From: Chloroflexota bacterium
Lineage (GTDB): Bacteria; Chloroflexota; Anaerolineae; J102
Direction: 5' to 3'
Assembly: GCA_029782215.1 (NCBI GenBank)
Contig: JAKOVD010000099.1
Span: 1 to 55,376 of the forward strand
DNA: 55,376 nucleotides
This document shows positions 22,618 to 33,600 of the stretch, piece after piece; within the stretch, counting starts at the first letter, position 1, and every line of letters starts with the position of its first letter. A model generated the notes under the pieces. That model was given only the letters and a program-made list of their open reading frames with translations, had not been told where the DNA came from and did no database searches. A program made the translations under genes and the position numbers.

Positions 22618-25600
22618 ATGCGTCTCAAGAAACTCTACCTGCACGGCTACAAGACCTTCGCCAACAAGACGGAGCTCATCTTCGACGATGGGGTCACAGC
22701 CATCATCGGCCCCAACGGCAGCGGCAAGAGCAACGTTGCCGACGCCATCCGCTGGGTGTTGGGCGAACAGTCCTATTCGCAGCTCCGCGGGAAAAAGACC
22801 GAAGACATGATCTTCAGTGGCTCGAATGAGCGATCCCGCATGGGCATGGCGGAGGCGGTGCTGACCCTGGACAACAGCGACAATTGGCTGCCGGTCGACT
22901 TCAATGAGGTGGTCATCGCGCGTCGCGCCTACCGCTCTGGTGAGAACGAATACTACCTGAACGGGCAGAAGGTGCGGCTGCGTGACGTTCATGAGCTTCT
23001 CGACCGTTCCGGCCTGGGACGGCGAACGCACATCGTCATCGGCCAAGGCATGATCGACCAGGCCCTGGCGCTGCGCCCTGAAGACCGGCGCGAGCTGTTC
23101 GAGGAAGCTGCCGGCATCACCCTCTACCGCCAGAAGCGGCGCCAAACCCTGGAGCGGCTGGAAGAAACCCACGAGAACCTGGTACGGGTGCGCGACATCA
23201 TCGCCGAGATCAGCCCGCGCCTGCGCCAGCTTGAGCGCCAGGCGGAACGGGCGCGCCAGCATGAGTCGGTCACTGCCGAGCTGCGCCAGCTCCTGCTGGT
23301 CTGGTACGGCCACAACTGGCACCTGGCGCTCAACAAGCTGGTGGACGCCAGGTCGGCTGTCTCACATTGGCGCGGGGTCATTGGCCGCACGCAGGAGAAC
23401 ATCACCGCCTTCAATACCGAGACGGCCGTCCTGCGCGAGCGCCAGGTTGACCTGCGCAGCCACCTGGCGGACTGGCGCCGGGACCTCAGTCGTCAGGTGG
23501 AGGTCCGCAACGGCGTCGGGCGCGAACAGGCCGTCGGCCAGGAACGGCTGCGCGCCCTGCGCGGTGACCTGGAACGGCTGGGCCAGGAGGGGGAGATGCT
23601 CGCCGCCCGACGCCTGGGCGAGGCGGGACGGTTGGCCGAAGCCGAAACGGTGTTGGCCACGGTCACCAGCCAGCGCAGAGAACACGAAAGCCAGCTCACC
23701 CAGGCGCGTGCGGCGCTCGCCGCCCTGGAAGAAGAACGGCGCCAGGTTGACCGGTCGCTCGTGGAGAGCCGCCGCAAGCACCTGGAATTGAGCACGCGTC
23801 TCGCCGATCGCGAAAACCGCATCACTCAGGGACGTGAGCGCCGGCAGGCGCTCAACAATGAACGGTCGGCGGACGCCAACGCGGCCGAGGCGGCAGCAGC
23901 CGACGCCAACCGGATCGAACAGGAGATGGCCGCGGCCAGTGCGGAGCTGCGCTCTCTGGGTGAGCAGATCGTCGCCTTGCGCCAGCGGCATACCGAGACA
24001 GAAGCCCGCCGGCAAGAGCGCCTGGCCGCGCGCAGCCAGTTGGAGAGCCAGCGCAACGAACTCGATGCCCAGTTACGAGCCTTGCGGGCGCGCTTCGACC
24101 TGCTCGATCGCCTGCGCGCCGAAGGCGAGGGCCTTTTCGCCGGCGTGCGCCAGGTCATGGCCGCCAGCCAGCACGGTCAGCTCAAGGGCGTCTACGGTCC
24201 CATTGCCACCCTGCTCAACGTCCCCGACCGCCTGGAACAGGCCATCGAGGTGGCGCTGGGCGGACGCATCCAGGACATTGTCGTCGCCGGCTGGCAGGAT
24301 GCCGAAGACGCCATCGCCCATCTCAAGGAGACCCAGGGAGGGCGCGCCACGTTCCTGCCGTTGGATAACATGCGGCCGCTGAAGCGTCTGCAGGCTCCCG
24401 CTGGTCCGGGGGTGCTCGGGTGGGCCGCCGACCTGATCGAGTGTGATGCCGAGGTGACGCCGGCCGTCGAGCTACTGCTTGGCCAGATCCTGGTGGTGTC
24501 TGACCTAACCGTCGCCCGGCGCGTCAGCCGCGGGGACGACCGGCCACGCATCGTCACCCTGGAGGGGGATTTCGTGCACCCCGGGGGCAGCGTCAGCGGC
24601 GGCAGTCGTGATCAGAAGCAGAAAGGCGGCATGCTGGCGCGTGAGCGTGAATGGCGGACCCTGCCGCAGCAGATCAGCAGCCTGGAGACCCGGCACAAGG
24701 AACTGGCGCGCGAGATCGAACAGGCCACCCAGGCCATTCGCTCCATCGACGCCCAGCTCACGGACCAGGTCCGGCAGGCTTCAGCCCTCGCCGACACCGA
24801 GCGGGAACGCACCGGTGGACTCAGCCGCCTGCAGAACGCCATCGACCGCGCCCGCCAGACCGAAAACTGGCACCGGGAACGCATGCAAAAGCTGGCGCTG
24901 GAGGTTGAAAACATCGGTCGCCAGCTTGGCGGCTTGCGCCAGGAGAGCGAGGAGTTCGTCAACCAACAGCAGCAGGTTGCCAACCGCATCACGGCCCTCG
25001 AAGAGCATCTTGCAGCCCTGACGACCGCAGGGCTGGTGCAGGCAGTGGCCCAGGCCCAGGCCCGGCTGGATGCCGCCGAGGCCACCCGGCGCGGCCAACA
25101 GAGCGTTTTGGAAAGCCACCGCACCGCCCTCCGCCAGACCGACGCCGAGATCACGGCCCGGGAACAGCGCGCCGTGACCGTGGCCAGGGAGATCGATGCC
25201 CTGGAGAAGCGCCTGGCTGAGCTAAGCACGCGCCATGTGGAGGCCGATCAGGCCTGCCAGGAACTGCTCGCCCTGATCGAACCGGCACAGGCGGAGCTTG
25301 ACCAGGTGGAGCAGGGCTGGGCAGACCATGAAGCCCAGGGCGACAGTCTGCGCGGCCGCCTGCACCAGGAGGAGCTCCAGCTCAACCAGGCCCTGCTCGG
25401 CCAGCAGCGCGCCGAGGACAACCTGACCTATCTGCGCAGCCAGATCGAGCACGACTTCGGGCTGGTAGCCCTGGAGGTCGAGGGAGAGGTCCCGGCCCAG
25501 GAGCCCTTGCCCTTTGACCAGTTGGTGACCACGCTGCCCCAGGTCGCGTCCGTGCCCCTGGAAACCGAGGTCGAAATCCTCCGGCTCAAGGGCGTGCTCA

Positions 25601-26220
25601 ACCGGCTCGGCCCCATCAATCCCGGCGCCCAGGCCGAATTCACGACCACACAGGAGCGCTACGACTTCCTCACGCACCAGGCGGCAGACCTTGACGAAGC
25701 CTCCCTGCAGCTTCAACAGGTCATCGGCGAGCTCGACCAGCTCATGGAGCTGGAGTTCAAGCGTACGTTCGAGGCGGTGGCCAAGGCCTTCACACGTCAT
25801 TTCACGCGCTTGTTCGGCGGCGGCTCCGCCAGGCTGGTCCTGACGGACGCCAGCGACCTGAACACCACGGGCGTTGAGATCTTCGCCCGCCCGCCGGGTA
25901 AGAAGGCGGCCAACCTCTCGATGCTTTCCGGCGGCGAGCGCGCCCTGACAGCGGCAGCACTGATCTTCAGCATCCTCAGCGTCAGTCCCACGCCGTTCTG
26001 CGTGCTCGACGAGGTCGATGCCGCCCTGGACGAGGCCAACGTGGGCCGCGTGCGCGACGTACTCATGGAGCTTGCCGAGGAGGCGCAATTCATCCTCATC
26101 ACCCACAACCGCGGCACGATCGAGGTCGCCAACACGATCTATGGCATCAGCATGGGCTCGGACAGCGTGTCGCAGGCCCTATCGCTGCGCCTGGAAGGAG
26201 ACACGCTGCGCGCCGCATGA
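22618..26220 (+). CDS. smc: chromosome segregation protein SMC
   Basis: 1200 residues, normal for bacterial SMC. The N-terminal head has Walker [10 protein letters not shown] (31-39), followed by a long coiled coil. The hinge lies at about 524-650 ([20 protein letters not shown] onward), then the returning coiled coil. The C-terminal head has the ABC signature [16 protein letters not shown] near 1100 and Walker [17 protein letters not shown] near 1128. It forms the condensin dimer that organises DNA; no scpA or scpB is seen here. ATG 22618 is chosen because [15 protein letters not shown] is the canonical start; the extension to 22555 is repeat sequence. The stop overlaps the next start by 4 nt. 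Confidence 0.97.
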   Translation: MRLKKLYLHGYKTFANKTELIFDDGVTAIIGPNGSGKSNVADAIRWVLGEQSYSQLRGKKTEDMIFSGSNERSRMGMAEAVLTLDNSDNWLPVDFNEVVIARRAYRSGENEYYLNGQKVRLRDVHELLDRSGLGRRTHIVIGQGMIDQALALRPEDRRELFEEAAGITLYRQKRRQTLERLEETHENLVRVRDIIAEISPRLRQLERQAERARQHESVTAELRQLLLVWYGHNWHLALNKLVDARSAVSHWRGVIGRTQENITAFNTETAVLRERQVDLRSHLADWRRDLSRQVEVRNGVGREQAVGQERLRALRGDLERLGQEGEMLAARRLGEAGRLAEAETVLATVTSQRREHESQLTQARAALAALEEERRQVDRSLVESRRKHLELSTRLADRENRITQGRERRQALNNERSADANAAEAAAADANRIEQEMAAASAELRSLGEQIVALRQRHTETEARRQERLAARSQLESQRNELDAQLRALRARFDLLDRLRAEGEGLFAGVRQVMAASQHGQLKGVYGPIATLLNVPDRLEQAIEVALGGRIQDIVVAGWQDAEDAIAHLKETQGGRATFLPLDNMRPLKRLQAPAGPGVLGWAADLIECDAEVTPAVELLLGQILVVSDLTVARRVSRGDDRPRIVTLEGDFVHPGGSVSGGSRDQKQKGGMLAREREWRTLPQQISSLETRHKELAREIEQATQAIRSIDAQLTDQVRQASALADTERERTGGLSRLQNAIDRARQTENWHRERMQKLALEVENIGRQLGGLRQESEEFVNQQQQVANRITALEEHLAALTTAGLVQAVAQAQARLDAAEATRRGQQSVLESHRTALRQTDAEITAREQRAVTVAREIDALEKRLAELSTRHVEADQACQELLALIEPAQAELDQVEQGWADHEAQGDSLRGRLHQEELQLNQALLGQQRAEDNLTYLRSQIEHDFGLVALEVEGEVPAQEPLPFDQLVTTLPQVASVPLETEVEILRLKGVLNRLGPINPGAQAEFTTTQERYDFLTHQAADLDEASLQLQQVIGELDQLMELEFKRTFEAVAKAFTRHFTRLFGGGSARLVLTDASDLNTTGVEIFARPPGKKAANLSMLSGGERALTAAALIFSILSVSPTPFCVLDEVDAALDEANVGRVRDVLMELAEEAQFILITHNRGTIEVANTIYGISMGSDSVSQALSLRLEGDTLRAA

Positions 26221-27137
26221 AATCAAACAACCTCTGGCAGCATCCACTGACGGCGCTGGTCGCCGTTGCCTTTTGGGGGTCGGCCACCGTGCTGACCACC
26301 CTTGCCATGACGACGATCGGCCCCATGGCCGCGGCCTTTTGGCGCTGGTTGGTGGCGCTCCCCGTGCTTTGGGGTGTCGTCCTGGCAACCGGCCAGGGCG
26401 GCCAGACCTTGGCCGCGCTTCGCCGCCGTCCCGGTCCGTTCATCTTCCTGGGCCTGACCGGCATGACCCTGCTGTACGCCTGCCAGAATCTCGCCCTCCG
26501 CTTCACCACCGCCCTCAACACCGGACTGCTCATCGAGCTGAGTCCCGTCTTCATCCTGCTGTTGGCGGTCGTCTGGCTGCGTGAGCGGCCCAGCCGGACG
26601 ACCCTGCTCGGCGTCACCATCGGCGTCGCCGGGGCCCTTCTCCTGGCGTTGGCGGGCACTGGGGGCAAACAGGGTGGAGGTTCCAGCGGCGCAATCGCCA
26701 TGCTGGGCAACCTCCTGGCGCTCGCTGCCGCCTTCTCGGCGGCGGTCTACACTGTCTACGGCAAACACCTGCTCGATGATGCCTCGCCTGAGGTCATTCT
26801 CACGCTGGCGGCGACCCTGGGGGTCCTGTTCAGCCTGCCGCTGGCGCTGGCAGAAGGTCGCTTCTGGCCTGGCGCTCCGGCCACCTGGGTCTATTTGTTG
26901 GCGCTGGGGCTGGGAGCGGGCGCCTTTGGCAATCTCTGGTGGTTCCAGATGCTCAACGAGACGCAGGCTTCGCGCTCGGGCATCTATCTTCTGGCCACTG
27001 CCCTTCTGGCCGCCGCCCTCGCCGTTCTGGTTCTGGGCGAACCTCTCACGATCTGGCTCATCCTGGGCGCGGTGCTGATTCTCTACGGCGTGCGTCTGGT
27101 CCACGGGCAGCACGCGGTGGCGTCAGAGCCGGGCTAA
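26217..27137 (+). CDS. EamA/DMT family transporter
   Basis: 306 residues with about ten hydrophobic helices in two repeated EamA halves (about 10-145 and 160-300). Typical sequences are ALVAVAFWGSATVLTTLAM at the start and SPVFILLLAVVWLRERPS at the end of the first half, and AVLVLGEPLTIWLILGAVLI at the end of the second. Such carriers export amino acids, purines or other metabolites; the substrate here is unknown. The ATG overlaps the smc stop (ATGA), so it is in the same operon and is the last gene of it. Confidence 0.88.
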   Translation: MKSNNLWQHPLTALVAVAFWGSATVLTTLAMTTIGPMAAAFWRWLVALPVLWGVVLATGQGGQTLAALRRRPGPFIFLGLTGMTLLYACQNLALRFTTALNTGLLIELSPVFILLLAVVWLRERPSRTTLLGVTIGVAGALLLALAGTGGKQGGGSSGAIAMLGNLLALAAAFSAAVYTVYGKHLLDDASPEVILTLAATLGVLFSLPLALAEGRFWPGAPATWVYLLALGLGAGAFGNLWWFQMLNETQASRSGIYLLATALLAAALAVLVLGEPLTIWLILGAVLILYGVRLVHGQHAVASEPG

Positions 27138-27202
27138 CACCACTGGGACCTGTAGGAGCGGCGGATAGATCTCCGCCAGTGGGCGAACAACAGGTCCAGG
27201 AC

Positions 27203-27236
27203 AAAAAACAAGGCCCGACCATGTCCGGCCGGGCCT
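27203..27236 (-). terminator. terminator of the SWIM protein gene
   Basis: On the minus strand AGGCCCGGCC pairs with GGTCGGGCCT around a 6-nt loop and is followed by TTGTTTTTTG. Confidence 0.85.
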
Positions 27237-27264
27237 GCAGCCTGAGCTGCCTTGTCAGGGGTGG

Positions 27265-27522
27265 CTACACCGCCAGCGCCTCGGCCTCGGCGGGCGCCGG
27301 GAGCATTCCCTCAAGAACACGTTCCATCGCCATGGTATGGCTGCACACTGACCGCTGTGCAAAAAAGTCACACGTGCACGTCAACTGTCCGTGGTCATAG
27401 GTCACCATGTGGTCACGATGATCCCCGGTGAAAACCACGGTGAAGGTCTTGAAATGCATGCGATTGCGCTCTTCCGCGTACTGCTTGGCCTTCATGATCT
27501 TGCTGATCATCGCTGAATCCAT
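27265..27522 (-). CDS. small stand-alone SWIM zinc-finger protein
   Basis: 85 residues. The SWIM motif CxCx(n)CxH is C49, C51, C60 and H62 in LTCTCDFFAQRSVCSH, which would bind one zinc ion. The N-terminal part (MISKIMKAKQYAEERNRMHF) is helical. SWIM domains bind DNA or proteins; this very short form has no other domain, so its partner is unknown. AGGAGG is 8 nt upstream of ATG 27522, which decides the start against a longer frame from 27615. It ends at a strong terminator. Confidence 0.85.
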   Translation of the reverse strand: MDSAMISKIMKAKQYAEERNRMHFKTFTVVFTGDHRDHMVTYDHGQLTCTCDFFAQRSVCSHTMAMERVLEGMLPAPAEAEALAV

Positions 27523-27591
27523 GCTGCATGCCTCCTGAGCAAAAGGGTGAAAACGGGCGGGTAAGCGGTCCCGGCTGGGGACCAATAATGC

Positions 27592-27626
27592 AACAGGCAC
27601 CCGCGCTGCCAGCACGAGTGCCTGTT
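27592..27626 (-). terminator. possible terminator of rsmI
   Basis: AACAGGCAC and GTGCCTGTT form a 9-bp stem with a 17-nt loop. It lies downstream of rsmI on the minus strand, but there is only a weak T-rich tail (GCATTATT). Confidence 0.4.
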
Positions 27627-27757
27627 AGGTCGTCAATTCTAAGGAAAAGACCGGCGTCACGGTGACTTCACCTCCGGCCCCACATTGAGGAGCCTCATTG
27701 ATCGCCAGTATACGACGCCACCCGACCGGTGTCAAACCCCTTTTGCCCACGTCCGGC

Positions 27758-28597
27758 CTACGTTTCCCCTACGGACTTTGAGGCCAGGGCGCGCTGGTAA
27801 AGTTCGCGACGCGGGAGTCCCGTCACGCTGGCAAGCAGCCGTGCGGCCTCAGCCAAGGAGAGGCCGCCCGCCAGCAGACCCTCCAGCACGGCGACCACAT
27901 CGGCATCCGGCGGGGCGGCAGCAGCCTCCGTGGCTCCGCCGGCAAGGACGACGATCTCCCCCAGCGGCGGCTCCGCAAAGGCCGCGGCAGCGTCCGCGGC
28001 CCCGCCGCGCCAGATCGTCTCGTGGCGCTTGGTGAGCTCCCGGGCGACAACCACGGGTCGATCGGCGCCCAGCTCGGCTGCCATGGCCTGCAGGAGGGCC
28101 GGAAGACGCTGCGGCGCTTCGTATAAGATCAGGGTGCCCGGCTCATCGGCCACCTGGCGCAGCAGATCGGCGCGCTGTGCGGGCTTCCGGGGCGCGAAAC
28201 CGAGGAAGAGAAACCGGTCCGTCGGCAGGCCGCTGGCAACCAGCGCCGCCAACAGGGCGCTGGGGCCAGGCACGGGAACCACGGCGTATCCGGCCGCAAT
28301 GACGGCCCGCACCAGCTTGAAGCCAGGGTCCGAGAGGGCCGGTGTCCCGGCATCGCTGATCAGCCCGACATCGCCCTCGCGCGCCAGGGCCGCCAGCACC
28401 GCCGGAATGCGGGCCTCCTCGTTGTGCTCGTGCAGGCTGAGCAGGGGAACGTCGATGCCCAGGTGCTTGAGCAGCCGGCCGCTGTGCCGCGTATCCTCCG
28501 CCACCACCAGACTGACCTGGCCCAACAACCGCACTCCCCGCAACGTGATGTCCTCCAGGTTGCCGATGGGGGTCGAGATCAAATACAGCGTTGCCAC
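27758..28597 (-). CDS. rsmI: 16S rRNA (cytidine-1402-2'-O)-methyltransferase
   Basis: 279 residues of the tetrapyrrole-methylase-like fold. Family blocks are LYLISTPIGNLEDITLRG at the start, VVAEDTRHSGRLLKHLGI, GLISDAGTPALSDPG and VPVPGPSALLAALVASGLPT. It methylates the ribose of C1402 in the small-subunit rRNA. The start is GTG 28597, with GGAGG slightly far upstream, giving the canonical N-terminus; longer frames run into the upstream gene. It follows that gene by 19 nt and is probably co-transcribed. Confidence 0.94.
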   Translation of the reverse strand: MATLYLISTPIGNLEDITLRGVRLLGQVSLVVAEDTRHSGRLLKHLGIDVPLLSLHEHNEEARIPAVLAALAREGDVGLISDAGTPALSDPGFKLVRAVIAAGYAVVPVPGPSALLAALVASGLPTDRFLFLGFAPRKPAQRADLLRQVADEPGTLILYEAPQRLPALLQAMAAELGADRPVVVARELTKRHETIWRGGAADAAAAFAEPPLGEIVVLAGGATEAAAAPPDADVVAVLEGLLAGGLSLAEAARLLASVTGLPRRELYQRALASKSVGET

Positions 28598-28616
28598 GGC
28601 CCGGCGCTGCCTCCGA

Positions 28617-30098
28617 TCACTGTGCCGGAACGGCTGTGCGGTTGGCGCTGGCGTCCAACAACTTGAAATGGACGCTGCCATCCTTGTCGATGACCGCGAT
28701 CGGCACCAGGTTGCCTGCCTGCTGCCAGCGCAGCAGAGCATCGTTCATGGCGTTGGCCAGAAAGACAAGATCGGCGTCCGGGTAGAGACCGATCCGCGCT
28801 GCCTGCAAGATGCGGCGGTAATAGTTGAAGCTCGCCTGACCTTGCTGCTCCGCCCCGAGGGTTTGCATATACTGGTTCATGAGGTCGCTCATGCGGCCGT
28901 AAGCATCTTTGAGGCTTTGGCGGATGCCCGCGCGATCAGATGACCAGGCCGGAACCAGGGACACCCCGAAGAGGTCATCCGCCACCCGGTTCTTGACAAT
29001 CAGCCACTGGATCTGGTCCCACTGCACCCGCGCCCGGTCCAGCGGCGCCAAGGTAACGTCCGCCAGCTTCTGGTCGTAGAAGGCCGATCGCACCAGATCT
29101 TCATCCATCAGCGCACGCTCCAGGGCCTGTGTCTGCCCCTTGGCTACTTCCCCCTCACGCCCCAGCCACCCTTCCGAGAAGGCCTGGGCCTGGGCGCGTC
29201 GTGCAGCCTCGGCGTTGACGATCGTTGCCGGGTAGTCGGGAGGGCCCAGCTTCTGGATCTCCTGCAGCGGGTCCAGGGACGGTGTTCCCTGCTGCGCCAG
29301 CGCCTCCACCGGCAGCGCCCGCACCCGCCGCGCCGCCGTTACGTCCCCCAGACCGTCGTAGAGACGTCCTGCCTCTTCGAGAAGCTGGCGGCGTACCGGC
29401 GGCTCCATCTGGGAGCTGCTTTGGGCAATCAGCTCGACCTGGCTCAGGACCGTCCGGGCCAGTTCGGCGCGTCCGAGCAGAATCCAACCACCGGCGACGC
29501 TCAACAGCGCGTCCGCCCGCTGATGGTCGCCGAGGTCAGGAGCTAGCACGGCCAGATCGGCCGCAAGCTGGTAGAGTTCCGTGGCCCGGCTGCTGTCGCC
29601 CCTCAGGGCGTAGCGCCGCGCCAAAACGGTCAGCCACCCCAGGCGCTGCACCTCGGGCACCGCCGCGGTCGCGATCGTTTGGGCGGCAGCCGTTTCCACG
29701 GCGTCGACTGCCATCGTCTCGCGGTACGTCTTGTCCAGGTTCGCTCCGGCCAGCAGCGACACCGCCGGGCCTGGCAGGATGTCGGCCGCTACCAGGCTGC
29801 TCCATGGGCTCGTGGGGGAAGGGGCGCTGACAGGCCGGAAAGTCAGGTAGGCGTAGTAGGCAAACGAGCCCAGCCCGACCAGGACGAAAAGCGCCAACAG
29901 GCCGATGGTGATCCACCAGATGGGCGCACGCCTGCGCTGGCGCCGTTTGCGCGGCGGCGCCGCCGTCTGGGTAGGATCGGCTGGGGACGGCAGGGGCGCG
30001 GCCGGAGCCCAGGCAGAGAGAGCGGCCTCCGATCCGGGCACAGGCGCCGACGCCGGGTCTACGGGCAGGAAGACGTCCGTTGGCGTTTCGTCAGTCAT
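28617..30098 (-). CDS. single-pass membrane protein with helical outer domain
   Basis: 493 residues. A Pro/Ala-rich cytoplasmic N-terminus (1-57) with a basic stretch KRRQRRRAP precedes one membrane helix (about 59-85, WWITIGLLALFVLVGLGSFA). The rest (about 95-490) is strongly helical with TPR-like pairs such as RRYALRGDSSRATELYQLAA and LLSVAGGWILLGRAELARTV. I do not recognise the family. It may be a scaffold at the outer face of the membrane. The start ATG 30098 is taken at MTDETPTDVF; the frame upstream is open to 30281 without a ribosome-binding site. Confidence 0.8.
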   Translation of the reverse strand: MTDETPTDVFLPVDPASAPVPGSEAALSAWAPAAPLPSPADPTQTAAPPRKRRQRRRAPIWWITIGLLALFVLVGLGSFAYYAYLTFRPVSAPSPTSPWSSLVAADILPGPAVSLLAGANLDKTYRETMAVDAVETAAAQTIATAAVPEVQRLGWLTVLARRYALRGDSSRATELYQLAADLAVLAPDLGDHQRADALLSVAGGWILLGRAELARTVLSQVELIAQSSSQMEPPVRRQLLEEAGRLYDGLGDVTAARRVRALPVEALAQQGTPSLDPLQEIQKLGPPDYPATIVNAEAARRAQAQAFSEGWLGREGEVAKGQTQALERALMDEDLVRSAFYDQKLADVTLAPLDRARVQWDQIQWLIVKNRVADDLFGVSLVPAWSSDRAGIRQSLKDAYGRMSDLMNQYMQTLGAEQQGQASFNYYRRILQAARIGLYPDADLVFLANAMNDALLRWQQAGNLVPIAVIDKDGSVHFKLLDASANRTAVPAQ

Positions 30099-30344
30099 GA
30101 ACAGGATGGTTCTCAGTCGCGACGACTTGAGGGATTTGCTACTATTGAGACGTTCCGCACGGGCACACCGATCATGGGGCGAGTATACTACTTTGCAGGA
30201 CTGCCCCGCGAACCCGGCGTCCCTTTGTGCCCGAGGGGCGCCGCCCTCGTGAGAATCTCCCTCTACCAATGACATCGCCATCCATGTCGCTGCCGGGCTG
30301 CCTGCCGAACAGATGGAGACCTTAGGAGAGGCCTCCTCTCCACT

Positions 30345-30390
30345 ATGTCACCGCGAACGAAGTGAAGCAGTCCCCAACCGGATTGGGTGC
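30345..30390. repeat. dispersed repeat of the GTCATTGCGAGCGAAG type
   Basis: TGTCACCGCGAACGAAGTGA followed by AGCAGTCCCC and a small CCCAA/TTGGG hairpin. It matches the widespread intergenic repeat whose translation reads CHRERSEA in metagenomic proteins. Confidence 0.6.
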
Positions 30391-30411
30391 CCATTCTGCG
30401 GACACAATGGT

Positions 30412-30440
30412 TTGCCTGGGTTTTGCCGCTGTGCTAGAAT
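30412..30440 (+). promoter_or_regulatory. promoter of the multidomain glycosidase gene
   Basis: TTGCCT (30412-30417) and TAGAAT (30435-30440) with a 17-nt spacer. Confidence 0.6.
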
Positions 30441-30662
30441 CCGCGTTCACCTGACTTCAGGTTGTCAGGAATCCGTCAGCAGTCTGATGAAGACCGTGCA
30501 CTTGCCCTGTTGCCCTCCGGGTCGCCGCCAACCTCGTTGGCCTTCCGGCCCCCAGCCAGCATAAGGCTTACCTCACAATCCACCCGTCGCTCCTGGTCGC
30601 CCAGTAGCCTGAGCGCAGAGGGGCTGACGGGTGATTTTGCGTTTAGGAGTAGAAAACCGCGT

Positions 30663-33600
30663 ATGGAAAACAGCTCGTTTCTTGGCGGATTTGGTCGCGC
30701 CCTCGAAAGCAAGAAGACGGGCCGTGTCTTTACCTTTATCATCATCCCCGTGCTGGTGATTCTGGTGCTGATGCTTCCCCCCGTGAATCTGATCGAACGG
30801 ATCCAGAACATCGGCTATACACCCGTGGCGCCTACCTCCGGGCAGGTGACTGACCCCGATGGCACCAGCGTGATCTTCCCCGCCGCCGGGCTCAAAGCAC
30901 GCCAGGCCACTTATGCAAGGCTCAGTTCCGTGCCGCGCGCCAATTTTGAACGCGGCGACGCCTCAGAAACACTCCGCGCCGCCGCCCAGGCCCTGCCCGG
31001 CACCTTGCGCCCGCGCAGCCCCATCTATCAGTTGGATGTGCATGGCGCCGTGCCCGGGGAATCGTCCATCAGCATTCCCATTCCCAACGACTCCCTCCCC
31101 TACGAAACCCTGGACCTCTACAACTGGAACGGCCAGAAGTGGGAATGGCTGCCGAGCCACGTCTTGAAGGACGAAGACGCGATAGGCAGCAGCCTGGGGT
31201 CGGTGCCGGCCGCCTTCGCGGTCGTCCAGACCAGCGGAGCGGTGCCGTCGGTGGGAGTCGAGCTACCTCGCGGCAAGACCCTTCCCGCGGAAGCACTCTC
31301 CTCGACCACGGTGCTCTTTCCCGCCGTCCTGACCCTGCGCGGCGACGGCAGCGTAGACGGCACCGTCGATCTGCCGCCGGCCGGCGAAACACCCTACAAG
31401 ACGTTCCTCACGGTGCGCAACTATGAGCCGGGCCAGGTGCCGCGCACCGACCTGCTCTCCAATCTGCTCATCGACGGCGGCATGCAGGAAGTCCAGATCA
31501 ATACCCTCGCCGAGCTGGCCGCCAGCGGGCTGTACACCGGCATCGCCCTGGACTACCGCGGTGTGGATCCGCCGCTGCGCGACGATTACACCCGCTTCGT
31601 CACCAACCTGGCCAATCGCCTGCACCAGGACGGCAAGCAGCTCGCCGTCTTCCTGGACGCGCCCCAGCAGCTCTCCGACGACACCTGGCAGACCTATGGT
31701 TTCAACTGGCGTGAACTCGGCCAGGCTGCCGATCTGGTCGTCGTGCCCGGCTCCGACAACCCGCTGGACTATGCGCCCGGCGGCAAGATGGAGAAACTGC
31801 TCGAATTTGCGACCGACGAGATCGACCGCTTCAAGGTCCAGCTCCGCATTCCTGCGCGCACCGTCGAGCAGTCCGGCGGCTACTTCATCCCCCGCGGCTA
31901 CGCCGAAGCCCTGGCGCCCCTGGCCGGCAAGGTCAACACCTCCAGCGAGGTGGTGCAGCCGGGCGAAAGCGTGCAGGCCGGCACGGCCAGCGACATTGTC
32001 GCCTCGACGCTGCAGTTCGACCCCGCCACCGGCATCTCCTGGTATCGCTACCGCGGCCAGGGCGGCGAGGAGCGGGTGGTCTTTCTGGAGGATGCCACCA
32101 GCCTCGCCAGCAAGGTCTCGCTGGCGAACCGCTTTAACCTCGGCGGCGTCTACGTCGAATCCCTGCAAAGCGATGATATCGACCCCGGCACCTGGAAGAC
32201 CCTGGGCAGCTACGCCGCCGGCCAGTCCCCGGCGATGTCGCAGGCGCCCATGGCCGTCGCCTGGACCGTCAAGGACCCCCAGGGAGCCGTGGTGACCCAA
32301 GCCAACAGCGCCCTCAATGAAGCGGTCAGCCTTGCCATTCCGCCCACACCGGGCGTTTACGCCGTCAATGCCGACCTGGTGCGCGACGGCCAGACCCTGA
32401 AGAGTCAGGGTGAGGCCCAGGTCGCCGTGGCCACGTTCACCCCGGTCCCCACGCCGACACCTGAATTCACGCCGACGCCCACGCCGTTGCCCTACGCCGT
32501 AGCCACCGCTATGGACATCACCAACCTGCGCCAGGGTCCCGGCACCGTCTATGGCACCGCCGGCAAGATGGCAGCAAACCAGCAGATGAAGATCATCGGC
32601 AAGAACCAGGATGGCAGTTGGTGGCAGCTTGAAGGTTCCAACGGCCCGGTTTGGGTCTCGGCGGACCGTGTCAAGGTTGCCGGTCCAGTGGCCGAGGTCG
32701 CTGTGGCCAAGGACATTCCGGAAGCGCCGAAGGTGGTCGCTGCGGCCCCGGCTGCAGCCCCCGCGGCGCAGGCATCGGCGCCTGTCAGCGCTCCTAAGCC
32801 CTCCGGCGGCGGCAGCTTTGGCTATGGCATGCAGATCCAGCCCTACGGCGGCGCCGACCTGGGTTTTGCCGCCAGCGCCCTCAAGAACGCCGGATTCAAC
32901 TGGGTCAAATGGCAGGTGCCCTGGAAGGAGATGGAAGGCGCCCCCGGCCAGATCGGTTGGCAGGATGATATTGTCGACTACTTCGCCGGTCAGGGTCTGA
33001 ACATCCTGGCCTCCATCGTCAAAGCCCCCAACTGGGCCCGCCCCGGCAACACAGATTTCGGCGTCGAAGGTCCGCCCGCCGACCCGCAAACCTACGCCAA
33101 CTTCGTCGGCGCCTACGCCGGTCACTACTGTGGCAAGGTCAAGGCCATTGAGGTTTGGAACGAGGAGAACCTCCACTACGAGTGGGGCAACGAGCAGATC
33201 AGCCCCGAACGCTACATGGAGATTCTGAAGCGCGCCTATGCCGCCATCAAGGCCGCCTGTCCGCAGATGCAGGTGATCAGCGGCGCTCCCACCCCCACCG
33301 GCGCCCCGCTGCCCTGGGGCATCGACGACATGACCTATCTTGAGCGTCTGTACCAACTGGGGCTGAAGAACTATGCCGACGGCATTGGCGCCCATCCCAG
33401 CGGCTACAACTGTCCCGCCGACGCCGACTGGCGCACGTTCAGCGACCCCAGCGCTTCCTTCCGCGGACCCTCGGACAACCATCACCACTCCTGGTGCTTC
33501 CGCGGGACGATGGAAGGCTACCGCAACATTATGGTCAAGTACGGCGACACGAACAAGCGTATCTGGCCGACCGAGTTCGGCTGGGCCGTCGGTCCCGCCT

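Larger units (their letters stand above)
30099..30662. other. long intergenic region with promoter and leader
   Basis: No gene seen in this 564-nt gap. It contains a possible -10 (TATACT, minus strand, 30187-30182) for the gene to the left, a dispersed repeat at 30345-30390, the promoter at 30412-30440, and a leader of about 215 nt before the gene at 30663. The leader has a long-range CACCCGTC/GACGGGTG inverted repeat, but I recognise no riboswitch. Confidence 0.6.

Noticed and set aside
21565..23322. 585-codon minus-strand frame
   Set aside because: It runs across the 5' part of smc and two other genes that are clearly coding on the plus strand.
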